This document shows positions 27,226 through 34,621 of a stretch of DNA of 64,000 nt, piece by piece. Position 1 is the stretch's first letter. The number at the start of each line of letters is the position of its first letter. Position numbers and translations under genes: made by a program. Origin of the DNA: CAXBCP01 sp047638395 (GTDB lineage Bacteria > Pseudomonadota > Alphaproteobacteria > MPNO01 > UBA830). A model generated the notes under the pieces. It was given only the letters and a program-made list of their open reading frames with translations, was not told the DNA's origin and searched no databases. Location of the stretch: NCBI GenBank assembly GCA_047638395.1, contig JBLIMV010000011.1, forward strand, positions 62,001-126,000, written 5' to 3'.

Positions 27226-28539
27226 CTGACCGAAACATCTTCCAAACCGATATTGCTGAGCGGCCGCACGCTGTCCTTTGACGGCGATCCGACCGTGGAT
27301 CCTGGCTCTGTCCGCTATACGGAACGGGGTGCCGTTCTGGTGGCCGATGGACATATTGTCTGGACCGGTCAGGCGGGCGATGAGCCGGCTGACCTGAGCG
27401 CCGGTGTGGAGCGCCATGATTACGGCGACAACCTGATCATGCCCGGGTTTGTCGATGGCCATGTCCATTATCCGCAAATCGGTGTGATTGCGTCTTTTGG
27501 CGCACAGCTTCTCGACTGGCTCGAGAAATATACGTTTCCGGAAGAAGCGCGTTTCTCGGACCCCGGTTATGCGGCCCGAACGGCGAAACTGTTTCTCGAT
27601 CTGCTGCTCGCCAACGGAACGACGACCGCGGCTGTGTATTGCACGGTCCATCCGGAATCTGCGGACGCATTTTTCGCGGAAGCGACGGAGCGGAACCTGC
27701 GCATGATCGCGGGTAAAATCCTGATGGACCGGAATGCGCCCGAAAATGTGCGCGATACCGCGCAATCGGGTTATGACGAGACGAAATCACTGATTGAGAA
27801 ATGGCACGGGCAGGGACGTAACCTGTATGGCGTGACGCCGCGCTTTGCACCGACCAGCACGCCGGCACAACTTGAAGCCTGCGGGACGCTGATGTCGGAA
27901 TTTCCGGATGTCTACCTGCAGTCCCATGTTTCGGAAAACACCGATGAAGTGAAATGGGTCGCGGAGCTGTTTCCGGAAGCACGCTCTTACCTCGATGTTT
28001 ACAGCCGGTACGGCATGCTGGGCGCACGCGCGCTCTATGGTCATGCGATCCACATGGACAATGCGGATCTGGCACAGGCGGCCGAGACCAACACAAAGTT
28101 CGTTCACTGCCCGACGTCCAATCTGTTCATCGGTAGCGGCCTGTTCCGCATGCACGAGACCCGTGCCGCCGGGGTCGATGTGATGCTGGGCTGTGATGTT
28201 GGAGGCGGCACGTCGTTGTCGCCCTTCGCGACGATGAAAGCAGCCTATGAGATTGCCCAGTTCAGCGGATATTCACTGACCCCGGAAGAAGCCTTCTGGC
28301 TATCGACATCGGGCGGGGCGGAAATCCTGTCGCTGGGCGACCGTATTGGAAAACTCCAGCCGGGATTTGAGGCCGACATTGTCATCCTCGACGTCAATTC
28401 GACACCCATGATCCGCCAACGTATGGACCGTGCCGACAGCCTGCGCGATATGCTGTTCGCCCAGATGATTCTCGCCGATGACCGGGCCGTTCGTGCTACG
28501 TATGCGGCAGGTGGTCTGGTGTACCGGGCGCCCGATTGA
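27226..28539 (+). CDS. guaD: Guanine deaminase (CTG start proposed)
   Basis: This amidohydrolase converts guanine to xanthine, the substrate of XdhAB. The metal motif VDGHVH (H79 and H81 in the proposed numbering), the HVSENTDEVKWV segment with its histidine, the GHAIHMDNADL region and CDVGGGTSLS with its metal-binding aspartate are complete. A TTG at 27253 would give 428 residues, but the upstream frame encodes TETSSKPIL, which fits the usual N terminus. CTG at 27226 lies 8 bases after AGGGGAG and gives 437 residues. The start therefore remains to be settled between CTG 27226 and TTG 27253. It ends the rightward arm. Confidence 0.92.
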   Translation: MTETSSKPILLSGRTLSFDGDPTVDPGSVRYTERGAVLVADGHIVWTGQAGDEPADLSAGVERHDYGDNLIMPGFVDGHVHYPQIGVIASFGAQLLDWLEKYTFPEEARFSDPGYAARTAKLFLDLLLANGTTTAAVYCTVHPESADAFFAEATERNLRMIAGKILMDRNAPENVRDTAQSGYDETKSLIEKWHGQGRNLYGVTPRFAPTSTPAQLEACGTLMSEFPDVYLQSHVSENTDEVKWVAELFPEARSYLDVYSRYGMLGARALYGHAIHMDNADLAQAAETNTKFVHCPTSNLFIGSGLFRMHETRAAGVDVMLGCDVGGGTSLSPFATMKAAYEIAQFSGYSLTPEEAFWLSTSGGAEILSLGDRIGKLQPGFEADIVILDVNSTPMIRQRMDRADSLRDMLFAQMILADDRAVRATYAAGGLVYRAPD

Positions 28540-28596
28540 CGTCGCCGACTGACAAAGCCGGGTGACCGACTGACCAAGCAAGCACAGGGTGCGGAC

Positions 28597-29469
28597 GTGA
28601 CGGATACAGCTACGCAGACAGAGCCGGTTCATACGATGCTTGAAAGCCCCGATTTCGGCACGATCAAGGTTGTAGAGCGGAACTGCCCCCATTGCGGCCG
28701 CAACAATGCCGACCGGCCCGCCAACCGGTATTCGCATTCCGTCTGGAAGGTCAAAGACTGCGCTGATTGCGGGTTTGTGTATATCGACCAGTCACCGGTT
28801 TACGAGGCGCTTAAATCGGAAATGGCGTGGGAAAAAACGACGCTTATCGAAGAGAAGCGCCGCGCCGATATACGGCCGATTTCCTATAAGTTCAGCAAGC
28901 TGACCCGGGCCCGGATGCATCTGTTTCCGCGCACCAAAATGCCGGACCTGGTTCATGCGCATGCGTTGCCGGGCCGGGTGGTCGACCTGGGCTGCGGTGC
29001 CGGCGATCAGCTTCGTGGGCTCGATGACCGCTTTATTCCCTTCGGGATTGAGATATCGGATCAGTTGGCGGCAGCCGGAAATGCCTATTTCGGCGAACGC
29101 GGCGGCCAGGTCATCTGCGCGCCGAGCCTCGAAGGGCTGCAGGCCGTTGAAGATAATTATTTCAGTGCGGCAACGCTGCGCTCATACCTCGAACATGAAT
29201 CCCATCCGCAGGAAGTCCTGCGGGAATTATACCGCACCCTTGTGCCCGAAGGTGTCGCGATCATCAAAGTGCCCAATTACGGCGCGGTAAATCGCATGAT
29301 CATGGGCGGTAAATGGTGCGGCTTCCGCTATCCCGATCATCTCAACTATTTCACGCCCGCGTCGCTGCGGAAGATGGCGGAGAAATGCGGCTATAGTGTG
29401 AAGTCGGCCTTCACCCAGCGCCTGCCGACCAGCGACAATATGTACGCGATCCTGAAGAAGACGGCCTGA
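28597..29469 (+). CDS. SAM-dependent methyltransferase with N-terminal zinc ribbon
   Basis: This 290-residue protein starts with a four-cysteine zinc ribbon (C30, C33, C55, C58). A class I methyltransferase domain follows, with the SAM motif DLGCGAG at residues 130-136 and the LEHESHPQEVLRELYRTLVPEG block typical of motif III. The C-terminal KWCGFRYPDHLNYFTPASLRKM stretch is shared with methyltransferases found in surface-polysaccharide and sugar loci. The substrate cannot be told. The start is GTG; a further upstream CTG in frame is possible. It follows guaD by 57 bases and may share its transcript, but no functional link to purines is evident. Confidence 0.8.
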   Translation: MTDTATQTEPVHTMLESPDFGTIKVVERNCPHCGRNNADRPANRYSHSVWKVKDCADCGFVYIDQSPVYEALKSEMAWEKTTLIEEKRRADIRPISYKFSKLTRARMHLFPRTKMPDLVHAHALPGRVVDLGCGAGDQLRGLDDRFIPFGIEISDQLAAAGNAYFGERGGQVICAPSLEGLQAVEDNYFSAATLRSYLEHESHPQEVLRELYRTLVPEGVAIIKVPNYGAVNRMIMGGKWCGFRYPDHLNYFTPASLRKMAEKCGYSVKSAFTQRLPTSDNMYAILKKTA

Positions 29470-29544
29470 GCCGTACCTGCGGCAAAAGGTATTCGGCGTA
29501 CCGTTCCTTACGCTTCTTTAACCGGAATTCGTAAAACTCTGGCC

Positions 29545-29952
29545 ATGCAGAGATACCTTGCCATATCCGTCCTCCTCCTGCTCGCCGCCCCGGCGGGCGC
29601 GGAGACGACGACCATCACGGTCACCAAGGATGATTGCCGCAACGTTGTGGCACATACCCCCGATACCTCGGTTGCATACACACCCGGTGTTACGGCGGAT
29701 GGCAGGCGGATTGCACCGGCGGATATTCCGGGCGGCTCCACGATCAAGCCGCCGGAATCGTTCTCGATGCAGATCAATATCGACCTTCAGGAACGCTTTG
29801 GCCTGCCGGCCAATAAGGGCCAGTACATGGGCGAGATAAATGCCGGGAAGGTCGAATTCAAGGACGGCAAGCTCACCTATAACGGTCAGGAACTGGCGAC
29901 CGGCTCACAGAACGCGATCGCCGAAGCCTGCCGGAAGCTGCAACAGCAATAG
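29545..29952 (+). CDS. Small periplasmic protein of unknown function
   Basis: This 135-residue protein has a clear signal peptide (cleavage after about residue 19, PAGAE). The mature part has two cysteines (C31 and C128) that could form a disulfide. It also has a central block, MQINIDLQERFGLPA followed by KVEFKDGKLTYNGQEL, that looks like a small beta-rich domain. I do not recognise a named family, though proteins of this kind seem to recur in Rhodospirillales. It stands alone, 75 bases after the methyltransferase gene. Confidence 0.75.
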   Translation: MQRYLAISVLLLLAAPAGAETTTITVTKDDCRNVVAHTPDTSVAYTPGVTADGRRIAPADIPGGSTIKPPESFSMQINIDLQERFGLPANKGQYMGEINAGKVEFKDGKLTYNGQELATGSQNAIAEACRKLQQQ

Positions 29953-30022
29953 CCGCGAGGCGCCGGTTTACGTGTCAGCCGGAAATTCTGTTGAAAACCC
30001 TCTTTTTGTGTTGCCGCCCGGA

Positions 30023-30067
30023 CCTCGATAGTCGAGGATTTGCTCAAGCATCCGCCCTCAGAGGCGG
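30023..30067 (+). promoter_or_regulatory. Two tandem hairpins ahead of the MetE-like gene
   Basis: A perfect 6-base stem with a 3-base loop (CCTCGA-TAG-TCGAGG, 30023-30037) is followed by CCGCC-CTCAGA-GGCGG (30052-30067). They lie in the 142-base gap upstream of the MetE-like gene. There is no T run, so they do not look like terminators. They could be part of a structured leader; I could not match them to a known SAM or SAH riboswitch. Confidence 0.35.
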
Positions 30068-30094
30068 GGCAGGGAATTCAACGAGGAAATGCAG

Positions 30095-31216
30095 ATGAGC
30101 ACCCCCCGGAAACCGCCATATCGTGCAGACCATGTCGGCAGCCTGTTGCGGCCTGCCAGCGTCGTCGAGGCGCGCAAGAAGTTTTATACTGATGCGCCGA
30201 GCATTACCGCGGACGAACTGCGGGCGATCGAAGATGCGGCGATTGCCGATGCGATCAAGATGCAGGAAGACGTCGGCCTTCAGGTGGTCACCGACGGCGA
30301 ATACAGGCGTTATTTCTGGCATTACGATTTTATGGGCATGCTCACCGGGTTCGACATGGAAACCCGGGGCGTTGGTATCCAGTTCGAAGGCAACACGCTG
30401 CCGCCGCTCTATCCGACCATCAAGGGAAAGCTCGATTTTCCCGATGATCACCCGATGATCGAACACTACAAATACGTCGCGTCGCATGCCACCGTGATGC
30501 CCAAGATCTCGATTCCGGGGCCGAGCTGCTGTCATTTCAGAACCGCGCCCGAAGATATCCTGCCCGAAGAATACAAGGATATCGATGTTCTGTTCACGGA
30601 CCTCGCGGCAACCTACAAGAAGGCCGTGCAGGCGTTTTATGACGTCGGGTGCCGCTATCTGCAGATGGACGATATCTTTTTCGCCTATCTGTGCGACCCC
30701 AAGCACCGGGCCGCGAAAGAAGCCGAAGGGCAGGACCCGGACTACCTGATCGACCGGTATGCCTGGATGATGAACGAAGCCATCAAGGATCGCCCCGACG
30801 ACATGACGATCGGCATGCATATGTGCCGCGGCAACTTCATGTCCACCCATGCCGCGGAGGGCGGCTACGATGCCGCCGCCGATGCCGTGTTCAACAAGAC
30901 CGGTGTCGATATCTTCTTCATGGAATACGACACCGAACGCGCCGGTGGGCTGGAACCGCTGGGGCTGCTCTCGAAGGGCACGCAGCGGGTAATGCCGGGC
31001 TTCGTGACCACCAAGACCGCAGGGCTTGAATCCGTGGATGACCTGAAACGGAAATTCGACGAGGCATCGAAATACGTCGATATGGATCAGCTCGGTCTCG
31101 CGCCGCAATGCGGTTTCGCGTCAACCGAACACGGCAACAAGATCACCTATGACGACCAGCGCCGGAAGCTGGACCTGGTCGTCAAGACGGCCGGTGAAAT
31201 CTGGGGGGATGCCTGA
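30095..31216 (+). CDS. MetE catalytic-domain-like methyltransferase (YxjG/YxjH-like)
   Basis: This 373-residue protein matches only the C-terminal, zinc-containing half of cobalamin-independent methionine synthase. Likely zinc ligands are H242, C244, E277 and C339 (HMCRGN, MEYDTE, LAPQCGF). The N-terminal DHVGSLLRP motif, which binds homocysteine in this family, is present. The folate-binding half of MetE is absent, so the methyl donor is uncertain; related short proteins are called YxjG/YxjH or core-MetE. Two ATGs are possible. The one at 30095 lies 8 bases after GAGG and is preferred over 30089. Confidence 0.85.
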   Translation: MSTPRKPPYRADHVGSLLRPASVVEARKKFYTDAPSITADELRAIEDAAIADAIKMQEDVGLQVVTDGEYRRYFWHYDFMGMLTGFDMETRGVGIQFEGNTLPPLYPTIKGKLDFPDDHPMIEHYKYVASHATVMPKISIPGPSCCHFRTAPEDILPEEYKDIDVLFTDLAATYKKAVQAFYDVGCRYLQMDDIFFAYLCDPKHRAAKEAEGQDPDYLIDRYAWMMNEAIKDRPDDMTIGMHMCRGNFMSTHAAEGGYDAAADAVFNKTGVDIFFMEYDTERAGGLEPLGLLSKGTQRVMPGFVTTKTAGLESVDDLKRKFDEASKYVDMDQLGLAPQCGFASTEHGNKITYDDQRRKLDLVVKTAGEIWGDA

Positions 31217-31276
31217 CGACAGCGCCGGCGACTTCAAGGCCCTGATCCCGTTGCACTTTCCATTGCGACGGGGCGA

Positions 31277-31322
31277 GGGTTTGCCTATGTTCGCGTCGCA
31301 CCCTCAGGAGGCTCGCAAACCC
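31277..31322 (+). promoter_or_regulatory. Inverted repeat enclosing the proS ribosome site
   Basis: An 8-base perfect inverted repeat, GGGTTTGC (31277-31284) and GCAAACCC (31315-31322), ends one base before the proS ATG. It encloses the AGGAGG at 31306-31311. Inside it a 23-codon reading frame starts at ATG 31287 with its own GAGGG site and overlaps proS in another frame. The layout would allow the initiation region to be masked in RNA; function is inference only. Confidence 0.35.
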
Positions 31323-31323
31323 C

Positions 31324-32637
31324 ATGCGCATGTCGCGTTATTTTCTGCCGACCCTTAAAGAAGACCCGTCCGAAGCCCAGGTCGTTTCGCATCGTCTGAT
31401 GCTGCGCGCGGGCATGATCCGCCAATCCAGCGCCGGGATTTATTCCTGGCTGCCGCTTGGCCTGCGCGTCTTGCGCAAGGTCGAGGATATCGTGCGCCAA
31501 GAGCAGGATGCGGCGGGCTGTCAGGAGATGCTTATGCCGACGATCCAGCCGGCTGAGATCTGGCAGGAAAGCGGACGCTACGATGATTACGGCGCGGAAA
31601 TGCTCCGTATTCGGGACCGTCACGACCGCGACATGCTGTTCGGGCCGACCAACGAGGAAATGATCACCGAGATCGCCCGCGCCCATATCCGCAGCTACAA
31701 GGATCTGCCGAAAAATCTCTACCACATCCAGTGGAAGTTCCGCGATGAAGTGCGGCCCCGGTTCGGCATCATGCGTGGCCGTGAATTCCTGATGAAGGAT
31801 GCCTATTCGTTCGACCTCACCTATGAGGACGCGCGGGCCACCTATAACCGGATGTTCGTCGCCTACCTGCGCACGTATGCCCGGATGGGACTGAAGGCCA
31901 TTCCCATGGCGGCTGATACCGGACCCATCGGTGGCGATCTGAGCCATGAATTTATTATTCTGGCCGATACCGGCGAGAGCGAGGTGTTCTGCCACAAGGA
32001 TCTCCTGGATCTCGATGTGCTCGGCGAAACCGTCGATTACGATGCCGACCTGCAACCGATCGTCGACCGCTGGACGAGCATGTATGCGGCAACAGACGAA
32101 AAGCACGATCCAGCCGAAGCCGCCAAGCTCGGCGACAGCCTGATGACGGCGCGCGGGATCGAGGTCGGCCATATCTTCTATTTCGGCAACAAGTATTCCA
32201 AGGCAATGAACGCCTCTGTGACCGGCCCCGATGGCGACCAGGTGTTCCCCGAAATGGGCTCCTACGGTATCGGCGTCTCACGCCTTGTCGGCGGCCTGAT
32301 CGAGGCTTTCCACGATGAAAACGGTATCGTCTGGCCCGAGGCTGTCGCACCGTTCGGTGCCGGCATCATCAATCTGAAAACCGGCGATGAGGCGTGCGAT
32401 GCGGTATCTGTCGATCTGTACGGCAAGCTGCAGGCGGCGGGCCGCGATCCGATTTATGACGACCGCGATGTGCGCGCCGGTGCCAAATTTGCCGACATGG
32501 ATCTGATCGGTATTCCGTGGCAGATCGTCATTGGTCCGCGCGGCGTGAAAAACGGCGTCGTCGAATTCAAAAACCGGGCGACCGGGGACCGCGAAGAAAT
32601 TTCGGCTGAATCCGCAATGGCACGGCTGACCGCATGA
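31324..32637 (+). CDS. proS: Prolyl-tRNA synthetase, short type without editing insert
   Basis: This 437-residue class II synthetase charges tRNA-Pro. Class II motifs are visible: motif 1 around QEMLMPTIQPAEIW, motif 2 FRDEVRPRFGIMRGREFLMKDAYSF, and motif 3 GIGVSRLVGGLIE, followed by the anticodon-binding domain. Bacterial ProRS usually has about 570 residues because of the INS editing domain. This form lacks it, which is the normal state in alphaproteobacteria, where a free-standing editing protein takes that role. The stop overlaps the lolC start by 4 bases. Confidence 0.96.
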   Translation: MRMSRYFLPTLKEDPSEAQVVSHRLMLRAGMIRQSSAGIYSWLPLGLRVLRKVEDIVRQEQDAAGCQEMLMPTIQPAEIWQESGRYDDYGAEMLRIRDRHDRDMLFGPTNEEMITEIARAHIRSYKDLPKNLYHIQWKFRDEVRPRFGIMRGREFLMKDAYSFDLTYEDARATYNRMFVAYLRTYARMGLKAIPMAADTGPIGGDLSHEFIILADTGESEVFCHKDLLDLDVLGETVDYDADLQPIVDRWTSMYAATDEKHDPAEAAKLGDSLMTARGIEVGHIFYFGNKYSKAMNASVTGPDGDQVFPEMGSYGIGVSRLVGGLIEAFHDENGIVWPEAVAPFGAGIINLKTGDEACDAVSVDLYGKLQAAGRDPIYDDRDVRAGAKFADMDLIGIPWQIVIGPRGVKNGVVEFKNRATGDREEISAESAMARLTA

Positions 32638-33884
32638 TTTTCAACGCCTTCGAACGCATGGTCGCGCTGCGCTATCTGCGGGCACGGCGCGAAGAAGGGT
32701 TCGTCTCGGTCATTGCCGGGTTTTCGCTGGCGGGGATCGCGCTCGGTGTGGCAACGCTGATCATCGTGATGTCGGTGATGAACGGGTTCCGCGCCGAACT
32801 GCTGGACCGAATTCTCGGACTGAACGGCCATATGGGCGTCTACAGTCTGACCAATCAGCCCCTCAACGATTTCGACCGCATCGCGACGGAGATCAAAAAG
32901 CTCGACGGCGTGACCCGCGTCATCCCGACGGTCGAGGGCCAGGTGCTGGTCAGTCGTAATCGTGTGGCGGCAGGCGCAATCGTGCGCGGAGTACGGGCAT
33001 CCGATATTCGCGCCCGCAAAATCATCGCCGATAACATTCGCGCCGGCACGCTCGATAACTTCAAGGGTAAGTCGAGTGTCATCATCGGTACGCGCATGGC
33101 ACGGAAATTCGGTGTGGGGCCAGGCGATACAATTCGACTGGTGTCGCCCCAATCCAATGCGACCGCGTTCGGCAGCGTGCCGAGGTCCAAGAAATACAGG
33201 ATCGTGGCGCTGTTCGAGGTCGGCATGTTCGAATACGATTCCGGGTTCGTCTTTATGCCGCTCGAAGCCGCCCAGATCTATTTCCAGTCGAAGGACGCCG
33301 TCACCAATATCGAAGTGTTTCTCGACAACCCGGACCGGGTGACCTCGATCCGTGTCGAAATCCTGCGCGCCGCCGGCATGCCGCTGCGGCTGGTGGACTG
33401 GCAGCAGGCGAATGCGAGCTTCTTCAATGCGATCAAGGTCGAACGCAATGTGATGTTCATGATCCTGACCCTGATCATCCTGGTGGCCGCGTTCAACATC
33501 ATTTCCGGCATGATCATGCTGGTGAAAGACAAGGGCCGCGATATTGCGATCCTGCGAACCATGGGTGCGACGCGCGGCATGATCATGCGCATCTTCTTGC
33601 TGGCCGGTGCGTCGGTAGGGATTATCGGGACGGCGGCGGGCTTCGGCCTCGGCGTCGCGTTTGCCGGCAATATCGAAACCATCCGCCAGTGGATCCAGGG
33701 CCTCACCGGCACGGAACTGTTTGCCGCCGAGATCTATTTCCTGTCGCAATTGCCGTCCGTGGTGGAAACCGGCGACGTGATCAGCGTAGTGGGCATGTCG
33801 CTTGGCCTGTCGTTCCTCGCAACCCTGTACCCGGCGTGGCGGGCAGCGCGGCTCGATCCCGTGGAAGCGCTTCGATATGAGTGA
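32634..33884 (+). CDS. lolC: Lipoprotein-releasing system permease LolC/LolE
   Basis: This 416-residue inner-membrane component of the Lol ABC transporter detaches outer-membrane lipoproteins from the inner membrane. It has one N-terminal helix (FSLAGIALGVATLIIVMSVMNG), a large periplasmic domain of about 200 residues and three C-terminal helices of the FtsX type. Only one permease gene is present beside lolD; alphaproteobacteria commonly use a single LolC/E-like protein, probably as a homodimer, so the choice between the names C, E and F is loose. It overlaps proS by 4 bases and lolD by 8 bases. Confidence 0.92.
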   Translation: MIFNAFERMVALRYLRARREEGFVSVIAGFSLAGIALGVATLIIVMSVMNGFRAELLDRILGLNGHMGVYSLTNQPLNDFDRIATEIKKLDGVTRVIPTVEGQVLVSRNRVAAGAIVRGVRASDIRARKIIADNIRAGTLDNFKGKSSVIIGTRMARKFGVGPGDTIRLVSPQSNATAFGSVPRSKKYRIVALFEVGMFEYDSGFVFMPLEAAQIYFQSKDAVTNIEVFLDNPDRVTSIRVEILRAAGMPLRLVDWQQANASFFNAIKVERNVMFMILTLIILVAAFNIISGMIMLVKDKGRDIAILRTMGATRGMIMRIFLLAGASVGIIGTAAGFGLGVAFAGNIETIRQWIQGLTGTELFAAEIYFLSQLPSVVETGDVISVVGMSLGLSFLATLYPAWRAARLDPVEALRYE

Positions 33885-33916
33885 CGGGGTTATGAGTGAC
33901 GGGGTTATGAGTGACG
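33877..33916 (+). repeat. 15-base tandem repeat covering the lolD start
   Basis: The unit ATGAGTGACGGGGTT occurs at 33877-33891 and again at 33892-33906, followed by a partial copy (ATGAGTGACG, 33907-33916). Each unit supplies an in-frame start codon, and the first also contains the lolC stop codon. Confidence 0.95.
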
Positions 33917-34584
33917 CGCTCGTTCTCAACGATATCCAGCGCACGTTTCACCAGGCGGGTAACGAGCTCCAGGTATTGCGTGGTGCCGGGCTTTCAATCG
34001 CGCCCGGCGAAACCGTGGCCCTTGTCGGCCCGTCCGGCGCGGGAAAATCGACCCTGCTGCATATCGCCGGCCTGCTGGAGCGCCCCGATGGCGGCGAGGT
34101 GATCGTCGACGGCGAAGCCTGTTCGGGCCTGTCGGATGACCGGCGCACGGCGCTGCGACGGACGGCCATCGGCTTTATCTATCAGTTTCATCATCTGCTG
34201 CCGGAATTCACGGCGCTGGAAAACGTTGTCGTGCCGCAGATGATTGCGGGTGTCAGTAAATCCGCGGCGCGCAAACGCGCCAGTGAGCTGCTCGGCATGG
34301 TCGGGCTGTCCGAGCGCGAAGGCCACCGTCCGGCCAAGCTGTCGGGCGGCGAACAGCAGCGTGTGGCGATTGCCCGCGCACTGGCCAACAGCCCGAAAAT
34401 ACTGATCGCCGACGAGCCCACGGGCAATCTCGATCAGGAAACCGCGGAGCGGGTTTTCGAGCTGCTGATGCGTCTCACCCGTGAAACCGGTGTCTCATCC
34501 CTGGTCGCGACCCACAATCCGGACCTCGCTGCGCGCATGGACCGGACACTGGTCCTGAAAAACGGTCTTCTCGAAGCCCCCTGA
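33877..34584 (+). CDS. lolD: Lipoprotein-releasing system ATP-binding protein LolD
   Basis: This 235-residue ATPase of the Lol transporter has Walker A GPSGAGKS at residues 51-58, the Q-loop region IYQFHHLLPEFTALENV (the FHHLLPEF stretch is typical of LolD), signature LSGGEQQR and Walker B ILIADEPTGNLD. The start is unusual. A 15-base unit beginning ATGAGTGACG is present twice, plus a partial third copy, giving in-frame ATGs at 33877, 33892 and 33907. I chose the first, which overlaps the lolC stop and lies 9 bases after GGAAG. Starting at 33907 would remove ten residues with no loss of domain. Confidence 0.94.
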   Translation: MSDGVMSDGVMSDALVLNDIQRTFHQAGNELQVLRGAGLSIAPGETVALVGPSGAGKSTLLHIAGLLERPDGGEVIVDGEACSGLSDDRRTALRRTAIGFIYQFHHLLPEFTALENVVVPQMIAGVSKSAARKRASELLGMVGLSEREGHRPAKLSGGEQQRVAIARALANSPKILIADEPTGNLDQETAERVFELLMRLTRETGVSSLVATHNPDLAARMDRTLVLKNGLLEAP

Positions 34585-34621
34585 GGCTATGCCTGCGCAC
34601 GATTCGGTTTAGACTGAGCGC

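Noticed and set aside
31324..32637. Short prolyl-tRNA synthetase as a truncation
   Set aside because: Alphaproteobacterial ProRS normally lacks the editing insert and has about 440 residues.
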